Source of the DNA: Aurantiochytrium sp. KH105
Lineage: Eukaryota; Sar; Bigyra; Thraustochytrida; Thraustochytriidae
Direction: 5' to 3'
Length of the DNA: 64,000 nt
Assembly: GCA_003116975.1 (NCBI GenBank)
Contig: BGKB01000028.1
Span: forward strand, 558,001-622,000
The position numbers and the translations under genes are program-made. Below the pieces are notes generated by a model. That model had not been told where the DNA came from and did not search any database. It saw only the letters and a list, made by a program, of their open reading frames with translations. Position 1 is the stretch's first letter. Every line of letters starts with the position of its first letter. Below are positions 44,701-55,100 of this stretch, one piece after another.

Positions 44701-46244
44701 GGCTGCTTCGATTGTGGCCAAAGCTTACAAAGTTCCATGGGAATCTCAATGAGAGACTTTGGCGGCGTTGCGTTGACGAGAACGCGAGACAACATGGAGT
44801 CCCTCTACGCGTGTGCTGGGACGAGTCTTCACAGCCCCTGTTCGGTTGCCTTGATGAGCTTGCGTCTCTTCGTGGTGCCTGCTTCATGTATGAGGACTAC
44901 TGTTCACAATATGCAGCAGCTGTGGCGAATTATGCCAAGGAACTCCAGGTAAACAAACAGCTCGGGACGTTTTTGCGCGCAAATTGCGAAGGCGCCTTGC
45001 GCGGCGGGAGCTTGGAGAACTTTCTCATCATGCCCGTGCAGCGCATCTGCAAGTATCCCCTTCTCTTACAAGCGGTGGCATCGCACCAAGCTCAATTTAC
45101 ACCGCTGCAGCGCGAAGCCTGTGAGAAGATCAATCGTGCAATTCGCGATACTGCCTCCTGGGTGGAACAGATCGATGTCAGCACGTCGAAGACTTCCATG
45201 TACGAAGCCATGGCGAACATCACCCGGCGTCTTCGCTTTGGCGAGGATGAGGACTCTGTGTCGCTCACGGAACCTCACCGGGCTCTTCTCAAGGCCGAGA
45301 CGCTTGCGATTCTTCGGGACGATTCCGGTGACAGGGCAAATGCTGCGCAGGGAGAGATGCGTTTCGTCATTCTTTACAACGATGTCCTCCTGCTCACTGT
45401 CGCGCGCAAATCATGGCTGAACCCGGCCATCAAGGTGTACGATGTCATGCAGGTCCTTCCCTTGCGCGAAGCTGTATGCGTGTCGATTGCAGGTATTGGA
45501 GGCACTGGCATTGAGCCGCTTCGTCTCGAAAGTGATGCATGGCGACTGACACAGACGCTTGATTTGCTGTTTGAGACCTCGGCGCAAGCTGACGCGTGGA
45601 AGGCGGGAGTCGAAAGCGCCCTGGCGTTTGCTAATAACGAAATGAATGCGCACCGAGACGGCAGTCTCTTGGCGCAGCTGGCGCAGCGCATCAACAGCAA
45701 GCGGAACCAGTCGACCTTCATGCGTCAGCTCTTGGAAAAGCCTTCGCGCGTTTCACGCGCCTTTGGGCAACTGCACCAAGCTGGCGCGATCACTATCCAA
45801 AGGACGTTTCGCGGTCTGTGCGGTCGTCGTCGCGCAAAGGCGCGCAAAGACGAGCTTTCACGTGAGGTTTGGGCGGCCATGACGATCCAGCGTGCATTCA
45901 AGCGTATGAGAAAGAAGCTGTACTGGTCCAAACAGCGCAGACTTGAAGGCGAGCGTGAAGCGCGTGTCAGCTACGAGGAACTCAGGAAAGCCGCTGAAGA
46001 TGACAGCAGCAGTGGCGACGAAGATGAAGATGAAGACGATGCCAAGAATGAGAACGCTTTGGAGGAGGAGGACCCATATTCTGACTGGGATGACACAGCT
46101 TCCGAGGCTGAGGCAGCGCCACCTCGGGCTTCGACTGTCGACGGCGGCGACAGCCTCGACGACTTTGGCGCTTTCGACGAGGCTGTTGGACTTCGTTTCG
46201 ACGATGATGATGATGATGACGATGACGATGTCCAGCGTGTTTAA
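41778..46244 (+). CDS. RhoGEF (DH-PH) with IQ motifs
   Basis: 1488 aa, single exon. A long, mostly disordered N-terminus is rich in acidic and Ser/Arg stretches (42120-42250 encodes Asp/Glu/Gln runs) and has proline repeats RPGSPPLPQRPGSPPLPHRP near residue 575. A small helical module at about 455-500 (CLLSFYIEHNPEKIGDVPML) recalls the FY..HNPEK motif seen in many protist proteins. The Dbl-homology domain spans about 920-1125 (LFEIIDTERQYFNHLDTIND, then LENFLIMPVQRICKYPLLLQ, the hallmark helix). A PH domain follows (about 1155-1285). Two IQ motifs come next (about 1336, ITIQRTFRGLCGRRR; about 1367, MTIQRAFKRMRKK), so calmodulin may regulate it. The C-terminus is acidic. It should activate a Rho/Rac/Cdc42-type GTPase at a membrane. 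Confidence 0.9.
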   Translation: MQDATHARMMEYERDEIATTEEDEEHEEVLSPDSTSRGSFGELEEVPGELDEARRVALEQVEIKSEANFDHDAENSHGHGLDLAQDLRDGDLHRLSSRPGHGALDYSNDVVGMDDDEYDDDDEEGEEVYQQQQHQHEDENEDEDEEETLGSDEHEVDTDEGGDQRRSPRLTIDLQQSEPSDCNAANAITAESASASGIAPEQSRRRSWSAASYLRSKTPSTPLRGRKKDNATERARASSIESSASNMASPSSAASHRLPRTPLSAFRKRANNKTPSNDAAAAAQPSVRRRTFSASSFGSLLSSPMSALRGRKTPQSATPRSDATGGFRESPQRRRRFWSNASTESDHEASQAHDEEKRSSKESKMGRFRAAFKSSKARISKFGRRASQESLASRDDASDREGKTASPREEVVAASPRSLISESDNEIEYGPKDDPHGDSRSETSSQRTVEVPYEEEIRVCLLSFYIEHNPEKIGDVPMLLEKYAGDEEQMLLKLEEKYDADVLAYEDALEVVQDYEEREGVRLLEVDDATSEKDHQSRPPSPLREPESAPSHAQSPRSPRLPRRPGSPPLPQRPGSPPLPHRPGSSEAAAKENPSKREFAEPFGTIERIWLTTKPELLLGISYHEHARAILLQLNESFMRQESVESVLQTLRRAHKYYLHGADEALEEGIRELKDVLQSHDRREDRADAAPEDDNGEDEVAAESPQPHHDEDQRLEAASKASSTLDAERESASDESSVEDTATGVGALIRKNEAAISAVQEQEAVNAPDWMWEGREFDDDGDDNGNEDESKRPQETEEDQDDDRSESMSEGSWDRDTEASAPENSSHQQEASPEIALSVSEKEDEMLMSPLSPSTGEETSDFGDGGGDDDDDNENVSISDGENSPVAPPVPSRTQFDALDTAGLSYRDRVDAESVRQWKKRLRLMDNALFEIIDTERQYFNHLDTINDLVIGPMLEQVQKRKIRFTQKGADALLGLLRLWPKLTKFHGNLNERLWRRCVDENARQHGVPLRVCWDESSQPLFGCLDELASLRGACFMYEDYCSQYAAAVANYAKELQVNKQLGTFLRANCEGALRGGSLENFLIMPVQRICKYPLLLQAVASHQAQFTPLQREACEKINRAIRDTASWVEQIDVSTSKTSMYEAMANITRRLRFGEDEDSVSLTEPHRALLKAETLAILRDDSGDRANAAQGEMRFVILYNDVLLLTVARKSWLNPAIKVYDVMQVLPLREAVCVSIAGIGGTGIEPLRLESDAWRLTQTLDLLFETSAQADAWKAGVESALAFANNEMNAHRDGSLLAQLAQRINSKRNQSTFMRQLLEKPSRVSRAFGQLHQAGAITIQRTFRGLCGRRRAKARKDELSREVWAAMTIQRAFKRMRKKLYWSKQRRLEGEREARVSYEELRKAAEDDSSSGDEDEDEDDAKNENALEEEDPYSDWDDTASEAEAAPPRASTVDGGDSLDDFGAFDEAVGLRFDDDDDDDDDDVQRV

Positions 46245-46779
46245 AGTAATGTAAAAGGTAAACTGCACGAACTTTACGAGTACAACTCATTGCAAAGTTC
46301 CACTCCTTGTACAAGCATGGCGGCTCAGGTCTCCACATCGCCCTCATCATGCCCTTGTCCCACCAGCCAGCCAGCCAGGGATGGCACCGTATTTTAGCAT
46401 CCCACCTTGAACCATGAACACACCATTCTCGCATCTCGACGTCTTTCACTCACGCCTCCACATGTTTTGCGTCTCGTCTCGCACGTGGACGACGAAGCGC
46501 CAACGCGGAGAAGCAAGCCTCGACGATGCGAGCAGGTCGAGGGCATTCCCTCCACCCCTCGAGATCGCTCGCTTCAACTTGCTTGCTTCCTTGCTTCCTT
46601 GCTTGCTTGCTTGCTTGCCGACGAGCCGCAGCAAGCGCAATAAGCAAGACGCAGTTCGGATTTCTCCTGCCGGGCGACCAGGCCTCGCTCGGGAAGCCGC
46701 GGTGTGGCAAACGCGGCGCGCGGCGGGAGCGAGCGGCGCGCGCGAGAGGGCGGCGGGAGGGCGGGGACTGCCGCGCGGG
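46245..46779. other. spacer upstream of Cys/His-cluster gene
   Basis: 535 bp. CTTG/CTTGC repeats are present near 46573-46620. The open frame from the next gene runs back to 46414, but that part looks non-coding. No other gene is seen. Confidence 0.5.
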
Positions 46780-47005
46780 ATGGCGCCCCCGCGCGGTAGA
46801 GCGAGCAAGGGCGCCGCGGCGGCGGCCAAGGAGCTGGATGCCGCGACGCCGGCGACGGCGGCGACGAGCACGACGAGCGCGACGACGACGCCCGCGACTG
46901 CGACGGCGGAGCCCGCGCCGGCGGCGGCAGCGGGGGCGGAGGCCTCGACCTCGCGCGCCCGAAGCCGCAGCGCGGGGAGCGGCGGCACCGGCGACAAGCT
47001 CCGGG

Positions 47006-47037
<32 letters not shown>

Positions 47038-47820
47038 GCCGTCGCGCGCCGGATCATGACGAGGAGCAGGTCCGGAGCAGGGGCCTTGGCGAAGCGAGCC
47101 AGGGAAGCCCAAGCAGCGACGATTTCGCCCGTCCCGGTTGCGAAAAAGCCTCGGCGCCGGGCCGCGGCGACCGGAAAAGTATTATCTGTCGACGGCGCAG
47201 GAAAGAACAAGACACCGCGCGCCGCAAAGTCTACAAAGCCCAAAGAAACAAGCCTCTCGACCAAATCTGCGAGCAAGGCATCCGCGCCAGCCTTGCCCGC
47301 TATGGCGAAAGCCAAGCGGGCAGCGCCGGCGTCGAAGCCGGGCATCAAGATGCCCAGCGGAACCTCACCCACCCATCGTGCCCCGGTTTGTGGCGCAGGG
47401 AGATTCTGTCTCCAAATCGCGAGCAAAACCTACTTGTGCTCCTTTTGTCAGAACCATCGCGTCGTCCACAAGCTTTGCGCGCAGGCCATGTGCATGCCCG
47501 AAGGCAAAGTCGGCTGTCAAGACCACGCGATCGACTTTTGGGCAATTCGCAGTTGCTCTCTTACGACCGAACGTGTCCCGGGCGCCTTGCGCTGGCGAGT
47601 CTGTTTTCTCGCGGATACGTCTCCCGAACCTCTATTGAGGCCTTCCAGCGAGTCATCACCTCGCAAGGATCGCGATGTCAGGGTCGGATCACCCGCCCAT
47701 GGCGAGCAAGTTTTCGCGGCGGGTCATCACGATCGCGATCCGCGCGACCGTGAGGACGAAGCTGCTCTTGGCTATCATGCGCTCTACGCAGCGAATCGTG
47801 GCCATCAACTCCTCATGTAA
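46780..47820 (+). CDS. low-complexity protein with a Cys/His cluster
   Basis: 346 aa if started at 46780 (context GCGGGATGG). Residues 1-200 are Ala/Thr/Ser/Lys/Arg-rich, with a ten-residue Gln tract and basic stretches (KKPRRR) that look like nuclear-localisation signals. A single Cys/His-dense segment at about 203-250 (CGAGRFC, then LCSFCQNHRVVHKLCAQAMC, then CQDH) could bind one or two zinc ions. I do not recognise the spacing as a known finger. The last 80 residues are polar and end with GHQLLM. The 3' part is GC-rich, so a hidden intron or another true end is possible. A DNA- or chromatin-binding role is only a guess. Confidence 0.5.
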
Positions 47821-48387
47821 GGCTAGCCTAGCGCCGTGCACAAAGTTTATTTCCCCTTTACTGTCACTTTCTCGTTGTTGATTTTTTCTCTCACGCATCC
47901 GGATGCATGTATTTTTGCATGCGTGTATTCATTCGTTCGAGTGATAGAGCCGTGTGCCATTCACGCATGATGGCGGCTTTTTGCATTTTGTTTTGCCCAA
48001 AAGTCATCGACGTTGTTCTCTAACAATAGAATGGATGTTGTTGCCTCGAATGGACGCGCATGTACCAGTGGGCCTATCCACGATGGGCCTGGCTTGGCTT
48101 TCAATGATTTTTTTTTTTTCTTTGGCTCCCGACGACTTGGCAATTCTCGTTTTGCGGAGAGCGAGCGGTGCGACCGCGCGCGGGCACGCTCTAGCGCTCG
48201 TCTGTCTGTTCCCCTGTCTGTTTGTCTGCCTGCCTTCTTCTCTTGCTTGCTTACCTGCTCGCTCGGCAGCGCACATCGCACGGCCAGACGTCGCGTCGAA
48301 ACGCCAAATTTGGTTGAAGAGTGGCAGGCGCTGCGAGCTGCCGACGCGACAGCGACAAGGCAAGCGCGTGACAAAGACGCGAACACC
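47821..48387. other. spacer upstream of U1A/U2B'' gene
   Basis: 567 bp. ATGCATG-type palindromes lie near 47900-47925, with a T12 run near 48109-48120 and CTGTCTG/TTGCTTGC repeats near 48205-48255. No gene is seen. The frame of the next gene is open to 48013, but this part does not look like protein. Confidence 0.5.
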
Positions 48388-49104
48388 ATGGAGACGCCAA
48401 GCCACACGCTATACCTACGCGGTCTAGAGGAAAAGGTGCACCCGGACCGCATCAAACTGATGCTGTACACGGCTTTTTCAAGGTACGGGACAATCCTCGA
48501 CATTGTATGCTCGCGGCGCAACAAGCTGCGCGGCCAGGCATGGATCATCTTCAAGGAGGTGCTTCAGGCAACCGAGGCCAAAAAAGCAATGACCGGGGCA
48601 ACCATGTATGGGAAGGAAATCAGAATCGAATACGCGAAAACGAAGTCGGATGTTATTGCCCGTCTCGACGGGACCTTCAAGCCGCGCGTCAAGCGAAAGC
48701 CAGAGGATGGAGCCACGCAGGGCCCCAAACGCCCTGATGCCGCACCTGCAAAAATGATCAAGAGTGATACGAATGGGTCTCAAGAGCCTACGAGCGCTGC
48801 TGAGTCTGGCAGTGTTCCGATGGACACCTCCGAAGGTCCTGCAAACCCTGCTCAGCCAGAGGTCGAAGCACCACCACACAAGGTGCTGTTTTTGCAGAAC
48901 CTGCCTTCCGAGGCTTCAAAGGAGGCCCTCGAAATTCTCTTTAAACAGTTTCCCGGTCTTGAAGGCGTACGTTATTTCGCCGCCAAGAATGTGGCTTTCG
49001 TAGACTTTGATTCCGTAGAGAATGCCAAGCTCGCCAAGGATGGTTCGCAGGGTTTCAAGCTCACGGCTACGCACGAGGTACACGCTGCATTCGCCAAACA
49101 GTAA
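48388..49104 (+). CDS. U1A/U2B'' (SNF-type) spliceosomal snRNP protein
   Basis: 238 aa with two RRMs, the family layout. RRM1 (about 6-82) carries RNP2 LYLRGL and RNP1 LRGQAWIIF, and runs on into IRIEYAKTKSDVIARLDGTF, very close to animal U1A and U2B''. RRM2 (about 165-236) reads VLFLQNLP...EILFKQFPGLEGVR, then NVAFVDFDSVENAKLA. The linker is Pro/Ala/Ser-rich with a Lys/Arg patch. Members bind stem-loop II of U1 snRNA or stem-loop IV of U2 snRNA with U2A'. Many eukaryotes keep one protein for both, and I cannot tell which this is. The ATG at 48388 has context ACCATGG and aligns with the family start. Single exon. Confidence 0.93.
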   Translation: METPSHTLYLRGLEEKVHPDRIKLMLYTAFSRYGTILDIVCSRRNKLRGQAWIIFKEVLQATEAKKAMTGATMYGKEIRIEYAKTKSDVIARLDGTFKPRVKRKPEDGATQGPKRPDAAPAKMIKSDTNGSQEPTSAAESGSVPMDTSEGPANPAQPEVEAPPHKVLFLQNLPSEASKEALEILFKQFPGLEGVRYFAAKNVAFVDFDSVENAKLAKDGSQGFKLTATHEVHAAFAKQ

Positions 49105-49321
49105 TTTGATAGTGAAGCCTTCGTGTCTTTTCTTTTCTATCTTTTCTTCTATTTCTTTTCTCCTCTCACCACGTCTTTCTCCTTGCAAACAAAACTTTAA
49201 GTAATACTATACATGCGCATCTTGCTTGCGATCTTTCACGCGGCAGCGCGTCCTCGCGCTTACACTTGCAGCTCGAGACTTCTGTTCACTACTGCCTTGC
49301 AAAGACTGATTGTAGGCGTCG

Positions 49322-50128
49322 TCATCGCTGATTTCCGACAGGCAGCGAAAGGCTTTTGCCCGCAAGAAGAATTTGCTCGAGAGCTTCAAGACAAAGAAGA
49401 CCTGGTGGGGCCTCAAAGACTTCTTTGTTGCCTTGAAAGCAAATGCTTTGCAGCTGCCTGGACATCTCCTCCCATGGCAAGGCTGACACAGACTCCCAGC
49501 GCAATGTGTTGTGGCTGAAATCGACCTCGATCAATTGGCGAAGTCCGACGAGGAATGATGGGATTTCAGAAATTTTGTTCGCGCTTACAGAGAGTCTCTG
49601 CATGCGTCGCAGTGACTTGATTCCTGCCGGAAGGCTTTCAAGTTCATTGTGGTCGAGACGTAGCTCCATCAGAGTTGCGAGATTCCCTAGTGCATCGGGC
49701 ATTGACGCGAGCCGATTGTTGCTAAGAATGAGGCGCTCGAGCCGAGGAAGTGAGAACAGGGTCTCGGGGAGATCGGCAAGGTTATTTCCTGCGAGACCAA
49801 GTGTGCGGAGATTGAGCAGACTTCCGATTTTGTGCGATAGGCTTGCAAGACGCTGATTTGTGAGCCAGAGCTCTCTCAAGCCTTGGCCCGTGTCCCGCTT
49901 CATGCGATACTTCTTGAACACCTCTGCAGGTACCATGTGTAGCTGGCAAGCTTGGACTTTGTGTTGCACATTGATGTTCGGACTGCCCAGGTTCGCTTCA
50001 TCCTCGGCAGCTCCATCTTTCTCGCTTTGTCTGCGTTGTTCGTCATTTTCGTACAAGCTTCTGTGCGGGTAGAATGCAAGATCTAGCTCCCCACGCTCCG
50101 CCTTTCGTTTTGCAGCAGAGGCGATCAT
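49322..50128 (-). CDS. small leucine-rich-repeat protein
   Basis: 268 aa from the ATG at complement 50128 (MIASAAKRKAERGELD); the frame is open 27 codons further to 50209. After a polar N-terminal 80 residues come about six typical 23-residue LRRs: LRTLGLAGNNLADLPETLFS, LERLILSNNRLASMPDALGN, LMELRLDHNELESLPAGIKS, MQRLSVSANKISEIPSFLVG, and others. This is the plant/animal intracellular type (SHOC2-like). A cap follows. No signal peptide or membrane segment is seen, so the protein is probably cytosolic and binds other proteins. It is convergent with the U1A/U2B'' gene (217 bp apart). The partner is unknown. It resembles LRRC-type proteins in general, with no specific assignment. Confidence 0.8.
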   Translation of the reverse strand: MIASAAKRKAERGELDLAFYPHRSLYENDEQRRQSEKDGAAEDEANLGSPNINVQHKVQACQLHMVPAEVFKKYRMKRDTGQGLRELWLTNQRLASLSHKIGSLLNLRTLGLAGNNLADLPETLFSLPRLERLILSNNRLASMPDALGNLATLMELRLDHNELESLPAGIKSLRRMQRLSVSANKISEIPSFLVGLRQLIEVDFSHNTLRWESVSALPWEEMSRQLQSICFQGNKEVFEAPPGLLCLEALEQILLAGKSLSLPVGNQR

Positions 50129-50960
50129 TCTACTCCTCGGTTCGCTTTCCCTGCGGCTCGAGTGCTCGCGAGTCGTGACAGCTGCTTTTGAGCAATGCCC
50201 GCCGACCACTCGGAGAGACGACTTGGAATTCTGCGTTTCTCACCAGGCAACTCACGCTTCTCAGATCAAACCGCATGAACCTCTTTCCGTCCTCGATTTC
50301 TTTTTGCAGAATGCGCGCCACACTCTCTCCGCTTTCCCCTCCCTTTCTTACAAAGGCCTCTCACTCGCTCGCCTCTCCTCTCCTCTCGCCTTCCAGGCAA
50401 GCCAAAAAGTCTCCACCATCCACCCGCCCAGCCGCCCCCCAAGCAACCTGTGCTACGCTGACCTGATCCGAGCCTCGTTCCTGGCCAAGCTCTCCTCCTC
50501 CTCCTCCTCCTCCTCCCGCGTCCAGCCAGCATCCCTGCCTCCAGCCGTGTCGCCCTCGTCCCCATCGCAGTCCTCGTCCTCGTCCTCGTCCCTCCCCGCG
50601 GGCGTGAACGGATAGGATGGTGACCGGGGGACCCCGTGGCGACGCCGCGCTGCCACCGATCGATCGATCCCTCGACAAGCAGGAGAGCAAGAACAACAAG
50701 CAAGCAAGCAAGCAACAAACAAACAACAATCAAACAACAATCAACAATCAAGCAAACGCGGCGCGAGCGAGCCCAGCCCAGCCCAGCCCAGCCGGCCCGG
50801 CCGCCGAGGCAGGCCCCGCGCGCGGCGAGGGAGCGAGAGAGCGGCCCGCCCGCGCCCGAGCGGCCGCGGCGCGCGCGCTCCTCGGCCCGGAGCGCCTTCC
50901 CGAGGCGGAGATCGAGTGGCGCAGCACAAGGCGAGGCGAGGCGCGACAAGAGCGAGCACG
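50129..50960. promoter_or_regulatory. divergent spacer between LRR and mS23 genes
   Basis: 832 bp between opposite start codons. It contains TCC triplets near 50490-50518, GTCCTC hexamers near 50567-50590, CAAGCAAG/AACAA repeats near 50690-50755 and GCCCA pentamers near 50773-50792. It must hold two promoters. No gene is called. Confidence 0.5.
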
Positions 50961-51759
50961 ATGTCGGCGTGGAAGGCCTTCCGCAAGACGATGAACATCG
51001 TCGAGCGCACAGAGAGACTCATGGGCAAGGGCGCCATCCAGCGCAAGGTACGTGCGACGATTCAGCAGCTTTCGCTTGCCCGGAAAATGGGGGGGGGGGG
51101 GGGGAGGTGCAAGGCAGGTCGACGAGATCGTCTCGACTTTGCTTGTCATCCCATGGTGGCGGGGAAGAGGAAGGACAAGATGAGCTCGCGTTGCGAGCGC
51201 AGGCGCGAAGAGTGCCTTGAATCCTTTGGGAGAGAGAGTTTGAAAAGACAAAAGGAAGCCTTGAGACTGACTTTCCCCGTGATGTGAAATCGCGCAGCCC
51301 AAATGGTTTGACATTATGAAGGCGATCCCGCCTTCGGAACCCTGGGAGTTCAAGGAGTACCGCAAGGCGATCAAGTTTCCCGAGGAGGGTCTCTTGCAAC
51401 GATTCTACCGACGCAACCCGGAGCTTCTTAGCTCAGAAGTCTATGATCCGGAAGTTCGTTCCTCGATGCCTGTTGCCTTCCGCTTTGTTGGCCTTCAGCT
51501 CAAGTACATGAAGGAGAAGGGACTCCCAGAATACGAAGCCTATGAGCGCGTCAAGCGTGAACTTGGCCACGACATGAAGAGCAACGTCGCAGCCTCTGCA
51601 GAGAGCTTTGAAGAAGATGTTAACGTAGAGGCCGAGGGCGGAGCCATCAAGTCGAGTCGTGGTGATGCTGACTCCATCTCGCTGAGGGACAAATTCCGGG
51701 AATGGACCGAGGCAGAGCAGCAATATTACCAGGCAAAGGCTTCGAAGAAGAAGAAATAG
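50961..51759 (+). CDS. MRPS23: mitochondrial small-subunit ribosomal protein mS23, two exons
   Basis: I join 50961-51047 and 51298-51759 (donor AAG/GTACGTG, acceptor GCGCAG/CCC, phase 0), giving 182 aa. The first exon encodes a short basic N-terminus (MSAWKAFRKTMNIVERTERL), which fits a mitochondrial protein. Exon 2 begins PKWFDIMKAIPPSEPW, matching the PxWYDVxxxxPP signature of mS23 proteins, followed by KFPEEGLLQRFYRRNPEL (family YPEDxLRxxFYxxHP). The tail ends AKASKKKK. It should act in the mitoribosome small subunit. The intron (51048-51297, 250 bp) carries a run of about 16 G. Convergent with the RCC1-type gene, only 89 bp apart. Confidence 0.85.
51089..51104 (+). repeat. poly-G run inside the mS23 intron
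   Basis: About sixteen consecutive G in the intron of the mS23 gene. A similar T8/G14 homopolymer pair lies at about 56427-56448. Such runs are prone to length variation and sequencing error. Confidence 0.8.
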
Positions 51760-51848
51760 CGGATAGAGGAAAAAAGAAAAAGAAAAAAGAGTGGGACCTG
51801 AATTGTCTGCAAGAAAAAAAATGAGAATTTAGTCTACTCGCCCCCTGG

Positions 51849-52115
51849 TCAAACAGTGACGGACTGCGGCTGGCGTGAAGAGGCAGCAGTAGCCCCTTTT
51901 GCTGTTTTGCGTCGTTCATGGCGGCCATGCGGCTGCGAAGATCTACTCTTGGCCTTGGCATTTCGCTTGGGCCCAGCATTGCTCGGGCCTTCGCCTCCAG
52001 ACGAAGTTGATGTCGGTGTTGGCGTTGATGTAGATGAAGTCGATTGACTCGACTTCTTCTTGCTTCCGCCACTTCGACGTGGTCTCGACTTGCGGGACTT
52101 GGAGCTTTGCTGCAA

Positions 52116-52147
<32 letters not shown>

Positions 52148-55100
52148 TTTGCTGTTGCTGAGACCTGGAAAAGATGGCATCCTGCTGCAGGCCCTCTTGC
52201 GCCGCGAGCTCCATGGCAAGACGTTCTGACTCCATTTCTAGCGCCTGTTGCGACTGGATATCAGAGAGCGTCTGTTCTCCATTACGCGTATGCATGCCCC
52301 AACTCGAGACTTGAAGGTCACAGCGGTTACGACCGGTCACGCTCTCTTCTTGTTGCTCCATCTGAATGCTTTGAAGGTCGAGGGATTGTTGCATTGCGCG
52401 AAGGACTGTTCCCTGCGAACCACTCATGCTCTTGTCCTTGCGAGAGCTCGACTTGGCACGAGCTTGTTGCGCCCACGGCGCAGCCGAGGCTCGGTTAGAC
52501 TTGGTCTTTGGCGTCAAATAGTCACTCAAGGAGACGCCTCGAGGTGGCGGCCCGCTTGCGTCCTTCGTTTCGGGCGAAGCGGCAACATAGGTGGGAACCC
52601 GCGGCGATGACGATGTCACGCTTGATTCTCCCAGCTGAAGCGACCGCGCGCTACCTCCTCCACTTGCGCCTGCTGATCCTCCAGGGGTAGCTAACATGCT
52701 TCCTGAGCGCTGTCTAGACGTCAGCGGCGACAGATAAGCCGAGGCCAGGGGTGAATCCGTGAGCGACATGGAAGGAGGCACCGCGCCGCTCACTTGCTTG
52801 GACCATGTACCCTGCTGCGGAGTGGCAGGAAGCATGCCTTGACTCTGCAAGTATCGTCGACGCTGCTCCTGAAAGAGTTTACGGGACTCTTCCTCCTGCT
52901 GAATGTCACGCAAACTAGCGCCCGCGGCCACGGATCCAGATCGTCGACGAGGCTCCGTCTCGTGTCGCGCAGGGTGAGCTCCTGCACCCCTGTCAACTTG
53001 CGGGCTTTGCCACGGATTTGAGGCATCCCGCCGATGCGTTGGCCCATCGGAAGACGGTTGCGCGGCCAGAGCATGGCCACGCGACTTCTCCTTTTGCGCG
53101 TCGAGTTTTATCCTTTCCTGCTCCTTGGCTTGATTGCGACGGTGCTTTTTGCCCGACACATGGTGAACCATGGCGTTCTCGCTGTTGACACGAACGTCGC
53201 ACGTCCTGCACCAGTACAGGTTGTCTGAGTCGTCTTGTGGCGCAGCGCAGGTTTTACTGCTTGCTAGACGAAGCGTGATTTCGTGTTCGATGAGCTGCAT
53301 GGATGCGAGAATATCTGCCATTTGCTCATCAAGCGCTCGCGCACGCTTTGCCTGGGGCTTGCGACGATCGGGCGTTGACGCCATGAGTTTCAGCTGCATA
53401 TCTTCCGTCCCGAGACGCTGACGCTCGCAGGCCTCGAGGCGCTTCCGCAGTCGAGGCAGCGAGAGCGAGCTGAGGTCGACTTTTGCTGTTGTTGCCGGTG
53501 GACAGGCTGCGGCGCCCACGCCAGGACCCATGGGACTGAACTGACAGCGCATGCCACGATCCTCAAGGTCGCTGGCGGTCGAGAATGCACTGACTACACT
53601 TTGGGAACGCATACGGGCGAAGTCAGTGACGTGGGCGGGGCTTGCGGCCCCAGCCTGCTCTTGTGCAGGATCTTGGCACGTTTCCACGGCCAAGACTTGA
53701 TCTATATCAAAGAGGGGCTCAGCACAGAGGCGAGCGATACGTTCCTCAACTTTTAAAGTATTGCCCATTGTAAGAACAACATCAAGGTTGAGTGCGACAA
53801 ACCGTTTGCAAAAGTTTGCGAGAGAGACGGCATACAATCTGTCGGCAAACTCCCATGTGGACACAACGTTCCATAAATTTACAGACTCCGCCATGACGCG
53901 CTCGCAGGTGAGCTGTAAACTCATGGGCTGATGAACTACTGCATGCCCGTCATGGTCAGATTCTCCTTCGCTGTCGCTTTCGTCGTCTGGATAGTCACCC
54001 GAGATAGGCTCTGCCAAGTCATCCGGCGCACTCGTCTCATCGGAGCCTAGGTTTTGCTCGGACTCCTCCCCAAGCAAAGAGACGCCTGGCCATGATCCTT
54101 CTACTCCCTCGACCCCAAAGGCGGCAGCGAGTGGGATCTCGTCAAACTTGGGCTCCCGCGTCTGCACGAGCGCAATGGTGTGGGTATCAGCGGCGGCGGC
54201 GGCACAGATACCGCGCAAGGTTGTAACGCGCGTCGGGGTGGGCTGGTAGGTTTGCGAGGAACCTAGTGCACCACGCTCGCCATTACCCCAAGTGTACATG
54301 TTACCCCGATGGTCAAGGGCACACGTGTGATTCCGCGAACAGGAAACCGAGACGATGCGCTGCCTCCTCAAGGCCGTGACGCGGCTTGGTTTGGTTGTAT
54401 GTGCTTGTTCATTGTTACGATCGCACCCTTTGCCTGCGTGGCCCAAAAGGCTTGCGTGGGTTCCCCATGTGAAGAGCATGCCCTCGGTGGTGACTGCAGC
54501 GGCATGGCTGGGCCCACACGCGAGATGGCTCACGCGCACCCCGCTTTCGCCACCACGACCGCCATACGACCAATCGGCATGCTCATCATCGTCGCCGTCT
54601 CCACTACGAAGGCGAAGACGAACCTTTGTTGGGGCATGAAGGCCAAGCCCAATTTGCAGGACATCGCCTGACTTGGACAAGAGATAAGTGACACCCTCAG
54701 CAGCGCAAGCTTGAATGATACCCGAGGATGCAAGGCGCACGCCCGCGGTCATGAGGCGAGGCGAGGTAACGCGACTGGCAAGGGTGTCCCTTACTCCGAG
54801 CTGGCACTTGTCGTTTGCACCCCAGGCGTAGGCGCGGCCAAGGTTGTCAATTGCAACCGAATGCGCGGCACTGGCCGCGATGAGACGGACAGAAGGCCGT
54901 GATCGCTCGTTGAGGTCACTGTCGACGCTGCCTACGGCGCTGGACTTGGCTTCCTCGGCAGGGAGCCTGACGCGGCGCGGCTGAGCGCTGCCACGCCCCG
55001 AGCCGGTACCGAGCTGCCCCTTTTCGTTGCTGCCCCAAGCGTAGAGGTTGCCATGGGAGGTCACGGCAAGCGTGTGGTCCTTGCCCGTAGCGACGCGCGT

